The notes under the pieces were generated by a model. The model made no database searches. It was not told the DNA's origin and worked only from the letters and a program-made list of their open reading frames with translations. Shown here piece by piece: positions 49,789 to 58,563 of a stretch of 64,000 nt of DNA; position 1 is the first letter of the stretch; each line of letters starts with the position of its first letter. Made by a program: the position numbers and the translations under genes. Origin of the DNA: Bacteroidales bacterium (GTDB taxonomy: Bacteria; Bacteroidota; Bacteroidia; Bacteroidales; UBA10428); the NCBI GenBank assembly GCA_016931575.1, contig JAFGEO010000144.1:62001-126000 (forward strand), written 5' to 3'.

Positions 49789-50065
49789 AAGGGATCCTAT
49801 TGGTTAATTATATTTCAATTTAGAATATATTTTGATAGCAACAGTCAGACCCGGAAAAAAAACGACTTCAATCAAGCCCGAAAATGTATGGAAATAAACC
49901 CTGGCGGGGATTTTTATGTATGTTAATAAAATCATTCGCTGATGAGGAATGTCATCGGAAATAATATGCTAAAATTGCTTTTATCAAGTAATTTTATGCT
50001 ATGGCACAATGATTGATGCCAAAGTGAGTTATCAGATAAATTGACCGTTAGTAATTTTTTTAGTG

Positions 50066-50242
50066 ATGAGATTTAGTATTCATAATGGCAGTGTTGAACA
50101 ACTGCAAAAGAAGTATCGGAGATTATTGCAGGAATCGGAAAGATTGTCTGGGATTAATGAGGATTTATCCAATGCATACTATGCTGATGCATGTAAAGTG
50201 TTGAATAAACTTAGCCTTATTCGTCGCCAGGGACAATTTTAA
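50066..50242 (+). CDS. Small DUF6435/Lacal_2735-like protein (58 aa), absent from the supplied ORF track
   Basis: ATG at 50066 to TAA at 50242: MRFSIHNGSVEQLQKKYRRLLQESERLSGINEDLSNAYYADACKVLNKLSLIRRQGQF; 'LQKKYxxLLxExxxLSxxNxxLSxxxYADAxxVLxxL' resembles the DUF6435 pattern. Confidence 0.65.
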   Translation: MRFSIHNGSVEQLQKKYRRLLQESERLSGINEDLSNAYYADACKVLNKLSLIRRQGQF

Positions 50243-50708
50243 GGAATTTCTGTTTGGTGTCACTCATGAGGGTTTGACTACCGTTTTTAAATGAGATATC
50301 CTGTATATGAGAGTCAGGATGAGTATGGCCAAATCTGGTTTTGGCAGGTATCGCAGTTGGCTCCCTTGATCTTGATTTCCAGTTGTTAATTCTTATCTTT
50401 CCTATTTTTTTACGGATCCTGTTGAAAATTCAAAATCGGGTCGGCCTGAGCTGAGGGCAAATCGAATACCGAATCCAATACGCTGGCAGGTAACCGGAAT
50501 AAAAACATTTCAGCTTATATAGTTTCCTGATTTGTTACAGCAAAAAGCATACTTATACAAAATACGGCAAGCAGGTCAAAAAAAACAAGGCCATTTTTAG
50601 GAAGATATCCCAGAATTATGTATCATTGAATTCTAAAACTGATCAGGGTCCCTATTCAAATCGACACTAGTTCTTTGTCCAGGAAAAATCACAAATTCAG
50701 ATAAGCGG

Positions 50709-51077
50709 ATGATTGATTATTTAATAGACGCCCAGGGTATTTTTACGGTTAAGTTTTCAGGACCGGTATCGTTCCTGGAAATTAAAGAGTATCTTGAGAA
50801 ATTTAAAGTTATCGATAAACTTCCGGAACATATCAGGTTGCTGTACGATTTTCAGGAAGGAGAAATCAACCTGGCAGAAGATGATCTGGTAAATATTGCT
50901 CAACTTGCCGATGAAGCCACCCTGGGTTTTGAGTCGGTTCGAACAGCTTTTATCGTCAGCAAACCGGATGTCACCGCTTTTACATTCATTTTTTCACAGT
51001 TGAAGAAAAATGACCGCAGTATCCGAAGGGTTTTTTCTACCAGGGATGCAGCGATGAACTGGTTGCTGAGCAACTGA
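50709..51077 (+). CDS. SpoIIAA/STAS-like small protein
   Basis: 122 aa alpha/beta protein, GIFTVKFSGPVSFLEIKEYLEKF...IRLLYDFQEGEINLAEDDL...RRVFSTRDAAMNWL. Confidence 0.55.
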   Translation: MIDYLIDAQGIFTVKFSGPVSFLEIKEYLEKFKVIDKLPEHIRLLYDFQEGEINLAEDDLVNIAQLADEATLGFESVRTAFIVSKPDVTAFTFIFSQLKKNDRSIRRVFSTRDAAMNWLLSN

Positions 51078-51176
51078 CAGAGTATCACTGAACTGTTTAA
51101 CTATCGAATCGCACCAGGCATAAATATTTTTTCCCCTGGGTTTCGTAATTACCCGATTCATTTTAGAGGCTGAGCG

Positions 51177-53024
51177 TCAATCCTCCAGTTTATTCCACCA
51201 GGTTTTTTTCATGATGATGGCAATGACAAGCACAATTGTCAGGGCTGCGGCCATAGCATAAAACTGGCTGATAACCAGGAATACAGGTGCGGCAACAAGG
51301 GCTGTCTGAGCTACCGTTCCAAGGCCTACATTGAACATATCCCGGCCAAAATTCCTATTCCTTTCAAAACCCGGATCCTCAGCAAGCACTTTTTCATGAA
51401 TGGGTTTCCAGAAACCCCAGGGGCGAACCTTTTTATAAAAGCTTTTAAGCACCTCTTCATCCGTTGGTTTGTTAAGCAGCGTTCCTGCAATACAGCCAAT
51501 CAGTGAAATAAGCAACATTAAGGGGAAGAAATACAGGAGGATGATATCCTTTGGAATGTCCGGGAACAAGGGGGGCAGTATTTCGGGAAAGATTAACGCA
51601 CTCGCTATTCCCGAGAGCATACCCCAGAAATATCCTTGTCCGTTGAACCTCCACCAGTACCATTTCAGGACATTGGCAGCCATGTACCCTCCAAAAAGTC
51701 CGGAGACGATCCATTGAAGGATGCTGTTGACGTTCCTGGCGAAGAAACCAAAGATGATGCTGATGGCGACAACGATTAGTCCAATGGCGTAATTTGTGAA
51801 CTTTATATTTTTGTTGCTGGCCTCCGGCTTAATATATTTCAGGTAAATATCATTGATCACATAGGCCTGTGCAGCATTGAGTGTTCCTGCGAAGGTAGAA
51901 TTGAATGCCGCAAGCAGACCAGCGAGCAGGAGCCCCAGTATCCCTGCCGGGGCAAATTCGTTGATGGCGGAAGGAAGGATTTGTTCAAAGTCAATTTTTC
52001 CGGCAACCAGCAGATCCAGCTGTTTATAAAAGAGAATGGCCAGCACCGCAAAGCCCGCAATCATCAGGTATCTGACCGGCATCAGTACAACGGACACAAA
52101 TCCGCTCATTTTCGCAGCGTCTTTCGGGCTCTTTGTTGCAAGGATCTTCTGCATATCATAATTAGGAGCCGGACCAGCTGCACTCAACAGGATCCCCTTC
52201 ATAAGCATCAAGCCGAAAAACAGGGAGAACAGGGAATAGCCATCCTCCGCAATTTTCTGGTTAACTTCTTTAATCAGGTGACCCCAGTCTATTTCCAGGG
52301 TCCTTCCAAAAAACGGTGAATCCCAGCCGTTGGGGACGATCAGTTCATGATGGGCCATGGCTTTCATGGCAATTATGGCTATGGCGACCGAGGAAATCGT
52401 CATAATGATGAACTGGATAAGATCTGCCCATACAATACTGATCATACCCCCCATAATGGCATAGAAGACCGCAAAGGCCGTAAAAACAATACCATAGAGG
52501 TGAGGAACATATTCAGGTGCTATATGGAAGGGAATATGAGGAGATACCACTTCCCAGGGGATGAAGATTTCGATAAATTTTCCCAGCCCTATGAAACCAT
52601 AAGCCAGGAATCCCAGGCAGCTGATCAGTGCAAAAACCACAACGATGTTATGTGAAAGCTCTGCCCCGCGTTTGAAACCGAACCGGGTACCAATCCACTC
52701 TGCCCCGGTAGTAACATTTGAGCGTCGCAGCCAGGCAGAAAGGTACACCATCAGAAAGATTTGGTTGAAAACAGGCCAAAGCCACGGGATCCAGATACTT
52801 TTAAGACCATATACAAACATGAGTGTGACCAGCCACATTGTACCGGAGATATCGAACATACCGGAGGCATTCGACAATCCCAGCATGTACCACGGCAGCT
52901 TATTCCCTCCCAACAGGTATGCTGCCTTGTTCTTCTGGGCTACATTCTTGAGCACTAGTCCGATAACAACCGTCGAGACAAGGTATAGCACAATGATAAT
53001 AACATCGATCGAGTGAAGTTTCAT
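51177..53024 (-). CDS. Sodium:solute symporter family protein
   Basis: 615 aa, multiple TM; MLGLSNASGMFDISGTMWLVTLMFVYG; GLLLAGLLAAFNSTFAGTLNAAQAYVINDIY. Confidence 0.9.
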   Translation of the reverse strand: MKLHSIDVIIIVLYLVSTVVIGLVLKNVAQKNKAAYLLGGNKLPWYMLGLSNASGMFDISGTMWLVTLMFVYGLKSIWIPWLWPVFNQIFLMVYLSAWLRRSNVTTGAEWIGTRFGFKRGAELSHNIVVVFALISCLGFLAYGFIGLGKFIEIFIPWEVVSPHIPFHIAPEYVPHLYGIVFTAFAVFYAIMGGMISIVWADLIQFIIMTISSVAIAIIAMKAMAHHELIVPNGWDSPFFGRTLEIDWGHLIKEVNQKIAEDGYSLFSLFFGLMLMKGILLSAAGPAPNYDMQKILATKSPKDAAKMSGFVSVVLMPVRYLMIAGFAVLAILFYKQLDLLVAGKIDFEQILPSAINEFAPAGILGLLLAGLLAAFNSTFAGTLNAAQAYVINDIYLKYIKPEASNKNIKFTNYAIGLIVVAISIIFGFFARNVNSILQWIVSGLFGGYMAANVLKWYWWRFNGQGYFWGMLSGIASALIFPEILPPLFPDIPKDIILLYFFPLMLLISLIGCIAGTLLNKPTDEEVLKSFYKKVRPWGFWKPIHEKVLAEDPGFERNRNFGRDMFNVGLGTVAQTALVAAPVFLVISQFYAMAAALTIVLVIAIIMKKTWWNKLED

Positions 53025-53193
53025 ACAGATAATTTTAGCGCATTAGTGTACCTTCCATTTGGGCTTTCTAAACTACTCATTTGTTTTATTTCACGCTAAT
53101 AATTCTTGATCCCCGGTTAAATTCATTTTTAGATGTTCAAAGACATTGGTATATTCGTACGGTAAGAACATATACGGTTTATCAGACTTTCAG

Positions 53194-53766
53194 ATGGAGA
53201 TGAGTGACAAAACATTAATTCGTCGCATAAAAAATGGGAATAAGGCCTGCTTCAGGAAACTGTTTGATCTTTATTACCAACGCCTGTTGTGCTACGCAAA
53301 CAGTTACCTTGACGATCCTGATGCAGCTGAGGATATTGTTCAGGATATGTTCATCCATCTTTGGGAAAAGCGAAAGGACCTCGTCATATTCTCAACCATT
53401 TCTTCGTATCTCTTCCGGGCCATCCATAACCGTTGTATTCAGTACCTGAGACATCAGAAGGTTACCCTGCGCTATCGTGAGCTTCAAAAGTTCAGGATCA
53501 GGGAAGCAGAGATTCTTTATAATAATGGGAACGACTTCAGTTTTTCAAATCAACAGATGGATGAAATCCAGGGCATCTATACGAAAACCTGTGACCTGCT
53601 TCCTGATAAGACCCGTGAAATATTTCACCTTAGTCGCGAGGAATCGAAAAGCAACAGGGAAATTGCCGGTATCCTTGGCATTGAGATAAAAACGGTGGAA
53701 TACCATATGACCAAAGCCCTGAAAACAATGCGCCTGGCCCTGAAAGAATATTTTATGATTCTTTAA
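53194..53766 (+). CDS. ECF RNA polymerase sigma-70 factor (FecI-like)
   Basis: DPDAAEDIVQDMFIHLWEKR; C-terminal KSNREIAGILGIEIKTVEYHMTKALKTMR. Start set at MEMSDKTLIRRIKNG. Confidence 0.92.
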   Translation: MEMSDKTLIRRIKNGNKACFRKLFDLYYQRLLCYANSYLDDPDAAEDIVQDMFIHLWEKRKDLVIFSTISSYLFRAIHNRCIQYLRHQKVTLRYRELQKFRIREAEILYNNGNDFSFSNQQMDEIQGIYTKTCDLLPDKTREIFHLSREESKSNREIAGILGIEIKTVEYHMTKALKTMRLALKEYFMIL

Positions 53767-53896
53767 ACCGCTTGAATTTCAGTCATTTGTAAGGTATTTA
53801 TCAGACAGTATTAACGCTTTTATAAAAAAAATCTGTTTTCTGCTTAGGGTAACAGCACCTACGGGCGTCATTTAATAACGTGATTCTTTAAAATCA

Positions 53897-55033
53897 ATGG
53901 AAAAGAAACATCAACCCATCGAAGAGCTAATCTGGAGGTATTTTGAAAAATCTGCTTCAACAGATGAACTGAAGCAGATAGCTGAATGGCTGGATGCCAG
54001 CAAGGCAAACCTGCAGCGATTTACCACGATGAAGAAGATATTTGTTGAGATGGAAACCCGCACTACCTCAAGTGATGAGCAAAATGAAAAAGCCTTTAAC
54101 CGTTTTCTGACTTCCATTGAACGAATTGAAACCAACAGGAAAATCGAAAAAAGCCAGGGTATCTTGTATATGCGCAAGCGGTTTTATCGTTATGCCGGAT
54201 TAATTCTTCTGTCTGTGATTTTGGGAATCAGTAGTTTTTACGTGCTGGACTTTTTGAAACCTGTTAAAAAGAATGCCTTTTTTGAAGTAGCGGTACCCAA
54301 AGGGGGAAGGTCCAGCCTTGTACTCCCGGATGGCAGTAAAATCTGGTTAAACGCTGACAGCAAGATTCGTTATAACCAGGACTTTGGGAAGAAAAGCAGG
54401 GAAGTATTCATCGAAGGCGAAGCCTACTTTGATGTGGAAAAATCAAAGCACCCCTTTGTAGTACATACCTCGCACTTTGATATTCATGTCATGGGAACTG
54501 AATTCAATGTTAAGGCCTATAAGGAAGAAAAGAATATAGAAACGACGCTGGTAGAGGGAAACATCAAAATTGAAGGGAAAGAAAGCCCTGGCACCCTGTA
54601 CCTGAAACCAAAGCAAAAACTGATTTATAATAAATCCGGGAGTTATCGTACAGAGCCATCAGAGAAGGCAAAAATTGAGACATCTGAACAGGCTCCCTTA
54701 CCGGCACCTGAGAAAGCAGTGGCGCTCATTCCTTCTGAGAAGATTGCCATTGTCAGTAATGTTGACATTCGGGAAACAACACTGTGGAAAGAAGGAGAGT
54801 TGTACTTCAATAATGAAACGCTGGCAGATCTGGTGAAAATGCTGGAAAGAAAGTATGACGTAAAAATCGAATTTGCGGATGTAAAGATCAAATCCTATAC
54901 CTATACCGGAACGCTTCCGGATCTGCCACTGGAGCAGGTGCTGAAAGCGCTGGAAATATCTACCCCTCCCGATCAGCGGCCAATCAGGTATTCCGTTGAG
55001 GGGAAGAAGGTAAAATTGAGATTTTTGAATTAA
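53897..55033 (+). CDS. FecR family anti-sigma factor
   Basis: Single TM; VAVPKGGRSSLVLPDGSKIWLNADSKIRY; FDIHVMGTEFNVKAY; C-terminal DVKIKSYTYTGTLPDLPLEQVLKAL. Confidence 0.93.
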   Translation: MEKKHQPIEELIWRYFEKSASTDELKQIAEWLDASKANLQRFTTMKKIFVEMETRTTSSDEQNEKAFNRFLTSIERIETNRKIEKSQGILYMRKRFYRYAGLILLSVILGISSFYVLDFLKPVKKNAFFEVAVPKGGRSSLVLPDGSKIWLNADSKIRYNQDFGKKSREVFIEGEAYFDVEKSKHPFVVHTSHFDIHVMGTEFNVKAYKEEKNIETTLVEGNIKIEGKESPGTLYLKPKQKLIYNKSGSYRTEPSEKAKIETSEQAPLPAPEKAVALIPSEKIAIVSNVDIRETTLWKEGELYFNNETLADLVKMLERKYDVKIEFADVKIKSYTYTGTLPDLPLEQVLKALEISTPPDQRPIRYSVEGKKVKLRFLN

Positions 55034-55174
55034 ATTAAGATCAAATTATATAACTTGCTACTAAATGATGTGCCTATGAAATTTTGCAGATTCTCAACCG
55101 GATAGGAAAGTGCGTCCGTTCTTAACTAAGTATTAACCCAAATAAAAATAAATTGAATTAAAACTTTCTGATTC

Positions 55175-58100
55175 ATGAAATTAATCCTAACCATTTTATC
55201 CTCTGCCAAGGGGATACAACTAAGAAGAAGCAGACTGTTAAGCTACCTGATGGTGGTTTTGTCTCTGTATGCTGTAAGCAATGTTACGGCAAGTGTTTAT
55301 TCTGAAAGTCAGAAGATCAGTATCTCTGTTGAAGATATCCAGTTGCGCGACCTTTTCCGCGAAATTGAGAACAACAGCGAGTACTCGTTCTTCTTTAATG
55401 ACCAGTTTAAAGAACTGGATAAGACTGTATCAATGGATATTTCTGATGGGAATATTACGACCATTCTTGAAAATCTCCTTATTGATACCGACTTGGATTA
55501 CAAAATTATGGACAACAACTTTGTTGTGATCATTCCGAAAGCTTCACTGCAGCAAAAGGCTGTCACCGGAAAGATTACTGACTCAGATGGTGAACCACTG
55601 CCAGGCGTGAATATCGTTGAGAAAGGTACCACAAACGGTGTGATTACCGATCTGGATGGTAAGTTCACTATCAATGTTTCCTCTGACCAGTCTTCACTGC
55701 TGATTTCTTTCATTGGATTTAATGATGAAGAAATCCTGGTTGGTAGCCAGTCAAACATTGACATTATACTGATTGAAAGTCTTAAAGAACTTGATGAGGT
55801 TGTGGTAATCGGTTACGGTACATTGCGAAAAGAAGCAGTTACCGGTTCTGTTGAATCCATACGGGGAGATGAATTGCGCGAAGTTGCATCGACCGACGTA
55901 ACACAGGCCCTGCAGGGAAGAGTTGCCGGGGTCGAAATGCAGCAGACCTCAACAAAACCCGGATCAAGTATGCAGATCCGTATTCGGGGTACCCGCTCGC
56001 TGAATGCCAGCAACGATCCTCTGATTGTACTTGATGGTATTCCTTTTGCCGGCCAGCTCACGGATATCGACCCCAATGATATCAAGAGTGTTGACATCCT
56101 GAAAGATGCCTCGGCAACAGCAATTTACGGTTCACGTGGAGCAAACGGAGTTATTTTGATCAGTACCATGAAAGGTCAGAAAGCCGAAAAAGCAAAAGTG
56201 AGCTACAACTCCTATTATGGTCTTAAAAAACCGATCAAATTCCCCATGATGGATGGTCCTGAATTATTGGAAATGAGGAATTTGGTTAATAAGTACGACA
56301 ATGGAACTGATGAAGCCGATGATATAAATACTGATTGGCAGGATCTCCTCTATCGCGATGGTATGGTTACCAGTCACGACCTGATGGTAAATGGCGGAAC
56401 TGAATCAGGAAGCTACAACTTTGGTGTAGGTTATTTTCGTGACCAGTCACCGATCCCTTCCCAGCAATTTACCCGTTATTCACTGCGGGCAGGACTTGAC
56501 CAGGAGCTGGGTAGATATTTCCGCGTTGGTTTTAATTCTAACAGCAACTTCAGTCTGAATGAAGGTGGACAGATCGGTATTTACAACGTTTTAAGTATGT
56601 CCCCTCTGGCATCTCCCTATGACGAATCCGGCAATCTGAGAAGAGTCGTTCATATGCCTCTTGATGATGTTTTCATGCTGACTGAGGATGTTATCAATGA
56701 GCTTGGTAGTACCTGGGTGAGTGAAAGAAAAACTTATGGAAGCTATAATAACCTCTTCGGTGAATTAAAAATACCCGGAATTACTGGCCTGAAATACCGT
56801 GTAAACCTGGGTTTGAACTTCCGAATGGGATTTCTTGGGACTTTTACCGGCGAAGGTGTTAACTCTGCCACCCCAACGAGTGAATCATCAGCAAGTATCG
56901 AGAATTCCCTGACAACTAACTGGGTAGTTGAAAACCTGTTAACCTATGATCGGACATTTGCTGAAAAGCATCAGGTCAACCTCGTTGCTCTGTATTCTGC
57001 TGAACAAACTCAATATAATAAATCTACCGTTTCTGCAAGGGATATCCCCAACCCTGATTTCCAGTACTACAACCTTGGAGCAGCGCTGGGAGAAATTAAA
57101 GTGGATCCGGGAGCATTCAGAGGTGTGCCTTATCAGGATTATAAGTTGAGCGGACTGGTTTCTTGGATGGGACGCGCAATGTATTCCTATGATAACCGCT
57201 ACATGATCATGGCTGCTATTCGTTCGGATGGTGCCTCAGTACTTGCTGAAGGTCACAAATGGCATACTTATCCTGCTGTTTCCGCTGGCTGGAATATCGG
57301 TAACGAAGCTTTCCTGAAGGATCTGACTATGGTTGATTTATTGAAAATCCGCTTTGGATACGGCCAGACTTCAAACCAGGCAGTTGATCCTTATTCAACT
57401 CTTGGACTTCTGGGAACCAGACCTTATAACTTTGGCGATCTCTTCGCAACGGGATATTATGTCTCTCAACTTCCGAATGCAGAATTGGGATGGGAGTTTT
57501 CTATTACCTATAACTACGGTTTAGACTTTTCTCTCTTCAGGAGCAGACTTTCCGGTACAATTGAGTATTATAAGACAAATACTCAGGATATCCTCCTGCA
57601 AGTTTCCCTGCCCATTACCAGTGGTTCTGAAAGTATCTATCAGAATATTGGAGAAACTGAAAACAAGGGAGTGGAACTTTCCCTTAATGGAAGGATCCTG
57701 GACGATTTCAATGGTTTGACATGGGATGTGGGTTTCAACCTGTATCGCAATAAAAACACCCTGGTTGCACTGGCGTCCGGTGTGGAAGAGGATAAGTCAA
57801 ACTGGTGGTTCGTTGGTTATCCGATCAATGTAATCTATGATTATGAGTACCTGGGACTCTGGCAGGAAGACGAGATTGAGGAAATGGATTTATACGAATC
57901 CGGAGGAAATGCCGGGATGATCAAGGTACGGTATACCGGTGAATTTAATGAAGATGGCACCCCCGTTCGCAGAATCAACTCTGAAGACAGGGTTCCGCTT
58001 CCTGTTGATCCTGATTTCAAGGGTGGCTTTAATACCCGCATAACCTTCAAGGGTTTTGATCTGAGTGTCGTCGGAGCATTTCAATCCGGAGGAATACTCA

Positions 58101-58555
58101 TTAGTACCCTGCACACTGCTTCCGGCTACCTCAATATGGAATCCGGTCGTAGAAACAATGTGAAGATCGACTACTGGACCCCTGAAAACACGGATGCTAA
58201 ATATCCTTATCCGGCAGGTATTATTTCTTCAGACAACCCGAAGTATGGTAGTACCCTGGGTTATTTCGATGCTTCGTATGCCAAACTGCGTGCCGTTACG
58301 CTTGCCTACAGTTTTGAAAAAATCGATTGGATAAAGAATATGGCTATAAGTAAGTTCAGGGTGTATGTTACTGCACAAAATCCCCTGGTGATGTTCTCAC
58401 CATTCTACAAGGAAACAGGTATTGATCCTGAGACCAATTCCTATGCTAATGAAAATGCTGCTGTAACCAATACGTACCAGAAGCGTTTGCTCACTATCGG
58501 TACTAATACACCTTCAACGCGCAACTATATTATAGGTCTTAATGTAACATTTTAA
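55175..58555 (+). CDS. SusC/RagA family TonB-linked outer membrane protein with N-terminal STN domain
   Basis: STN (VEDIQLRDLFREIENNSEYSFFFNDQ), carboxypeptidase-D-like (VTGKITDSDGEPLPGVNIVEKGTTNGVITDLDGKF), plug (SADVTQALQGRVAGV-type; DASATAIYGSRGANGVILI); 1126 aa. Confidence 0.97.
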   Translation: MKLILTILSSAKGIQLRRSRLLSYLMVVLSLYAVSNVTASVYSESQKISISVEDIQLRDLFREIENNSEYSFFFNDQFKELDKTVSMDISDGNITTILENLLIDTDLDYKIMDNNFVVIIPKASLQQKAVTGKITDSDGEPLPGVNIVEKGTTNGVITDLDGKFTINVSSDQSSLLISFIGFNDEEILVGSQSNIDIILIESLKELDEVVVIGYGTLRKEAVTGSVESIRGDELREVASTDVTQALQGRVAGVEMQQTSTKPGSSMQIRIRGTRSLNASNDPLIVLDGIPFAGQLTDIDPNDIKSVDILKDASATAIYGSRGANGVILISTMKGQKAEKAKVSYNSYYGLKKPIKFPMMDGPELLEMRNLVNKYDNGTDEADDINTDWQDLLYRDGMVTSHDLMVNGGTESGSYNFGVGYFRDQSPIPSQQFTRYSLRAGLDQELGRYFRVGFNSNSNFSLNEGGQIGIYNVLSMSPLASPYDESGNLRRVVHMPLDDVFMLTEDVINELGSTWVSERKTYGSYNNLFGELKIPGITGLKYRVNLGLNFRMGFLGTFTGEGVNSATPTSESSASIENSLTTNWVVENLLTYDRTFAEKHQVNLVALYSAEQTQYNKSTVSARDIPNPDFQYYNLGAALGEIKVDPGAFRGVPYQDYKLSGLVSWMGRAMYSYDNRYMIMAAIRSDGASVLAEGHKWHTYPAVSAGWNIGNEAFLKDLTMVDLLKIRFGYGQTSNQAVDPYSTLGLLGTRPYNFGDLFATGYYVSQLPNAELGWEFSITYNYGLDFSLFRSRLSGTIEYYKTNTQDILLQVSLPITSGSESIYQNIGETENKGVELSLNGRILDDFNGLTWDVGFNLYRNKNTLVALASGVEEDKSNWWFVGYPINVIYDYEYLGLWQEDEIEEMDLYESGGNAGMIKVRYTGEFNEDGTPVRRINSEDRVPLPVDPDFKGGFNTRITFKGFDLSVVGAFQSGGILISTLHTASGYLNMESGRRNNVKIDYWTPENTDAKYPYPAGIISSDNPKYGSTLGYFDASYAKLRAVTLAYSFEKIDWIKNMAISKFRVYVTAQNPLVMFSPFYKETGIDPETNSYANENAAVTNTYQKRLLTIGTNTPSTRNYIIGLNVTF

Positions 58556-58563
58556 AGAAAACA

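Noticed and set aside
49789-50065. AT-rich gap considered for a tRNA or small RNA gene
   Set aside because: I found no cloverleaf, conserved T-arm (GGTTCRANYCC) or terminator; cannot support an RNA gene without a covariance search.
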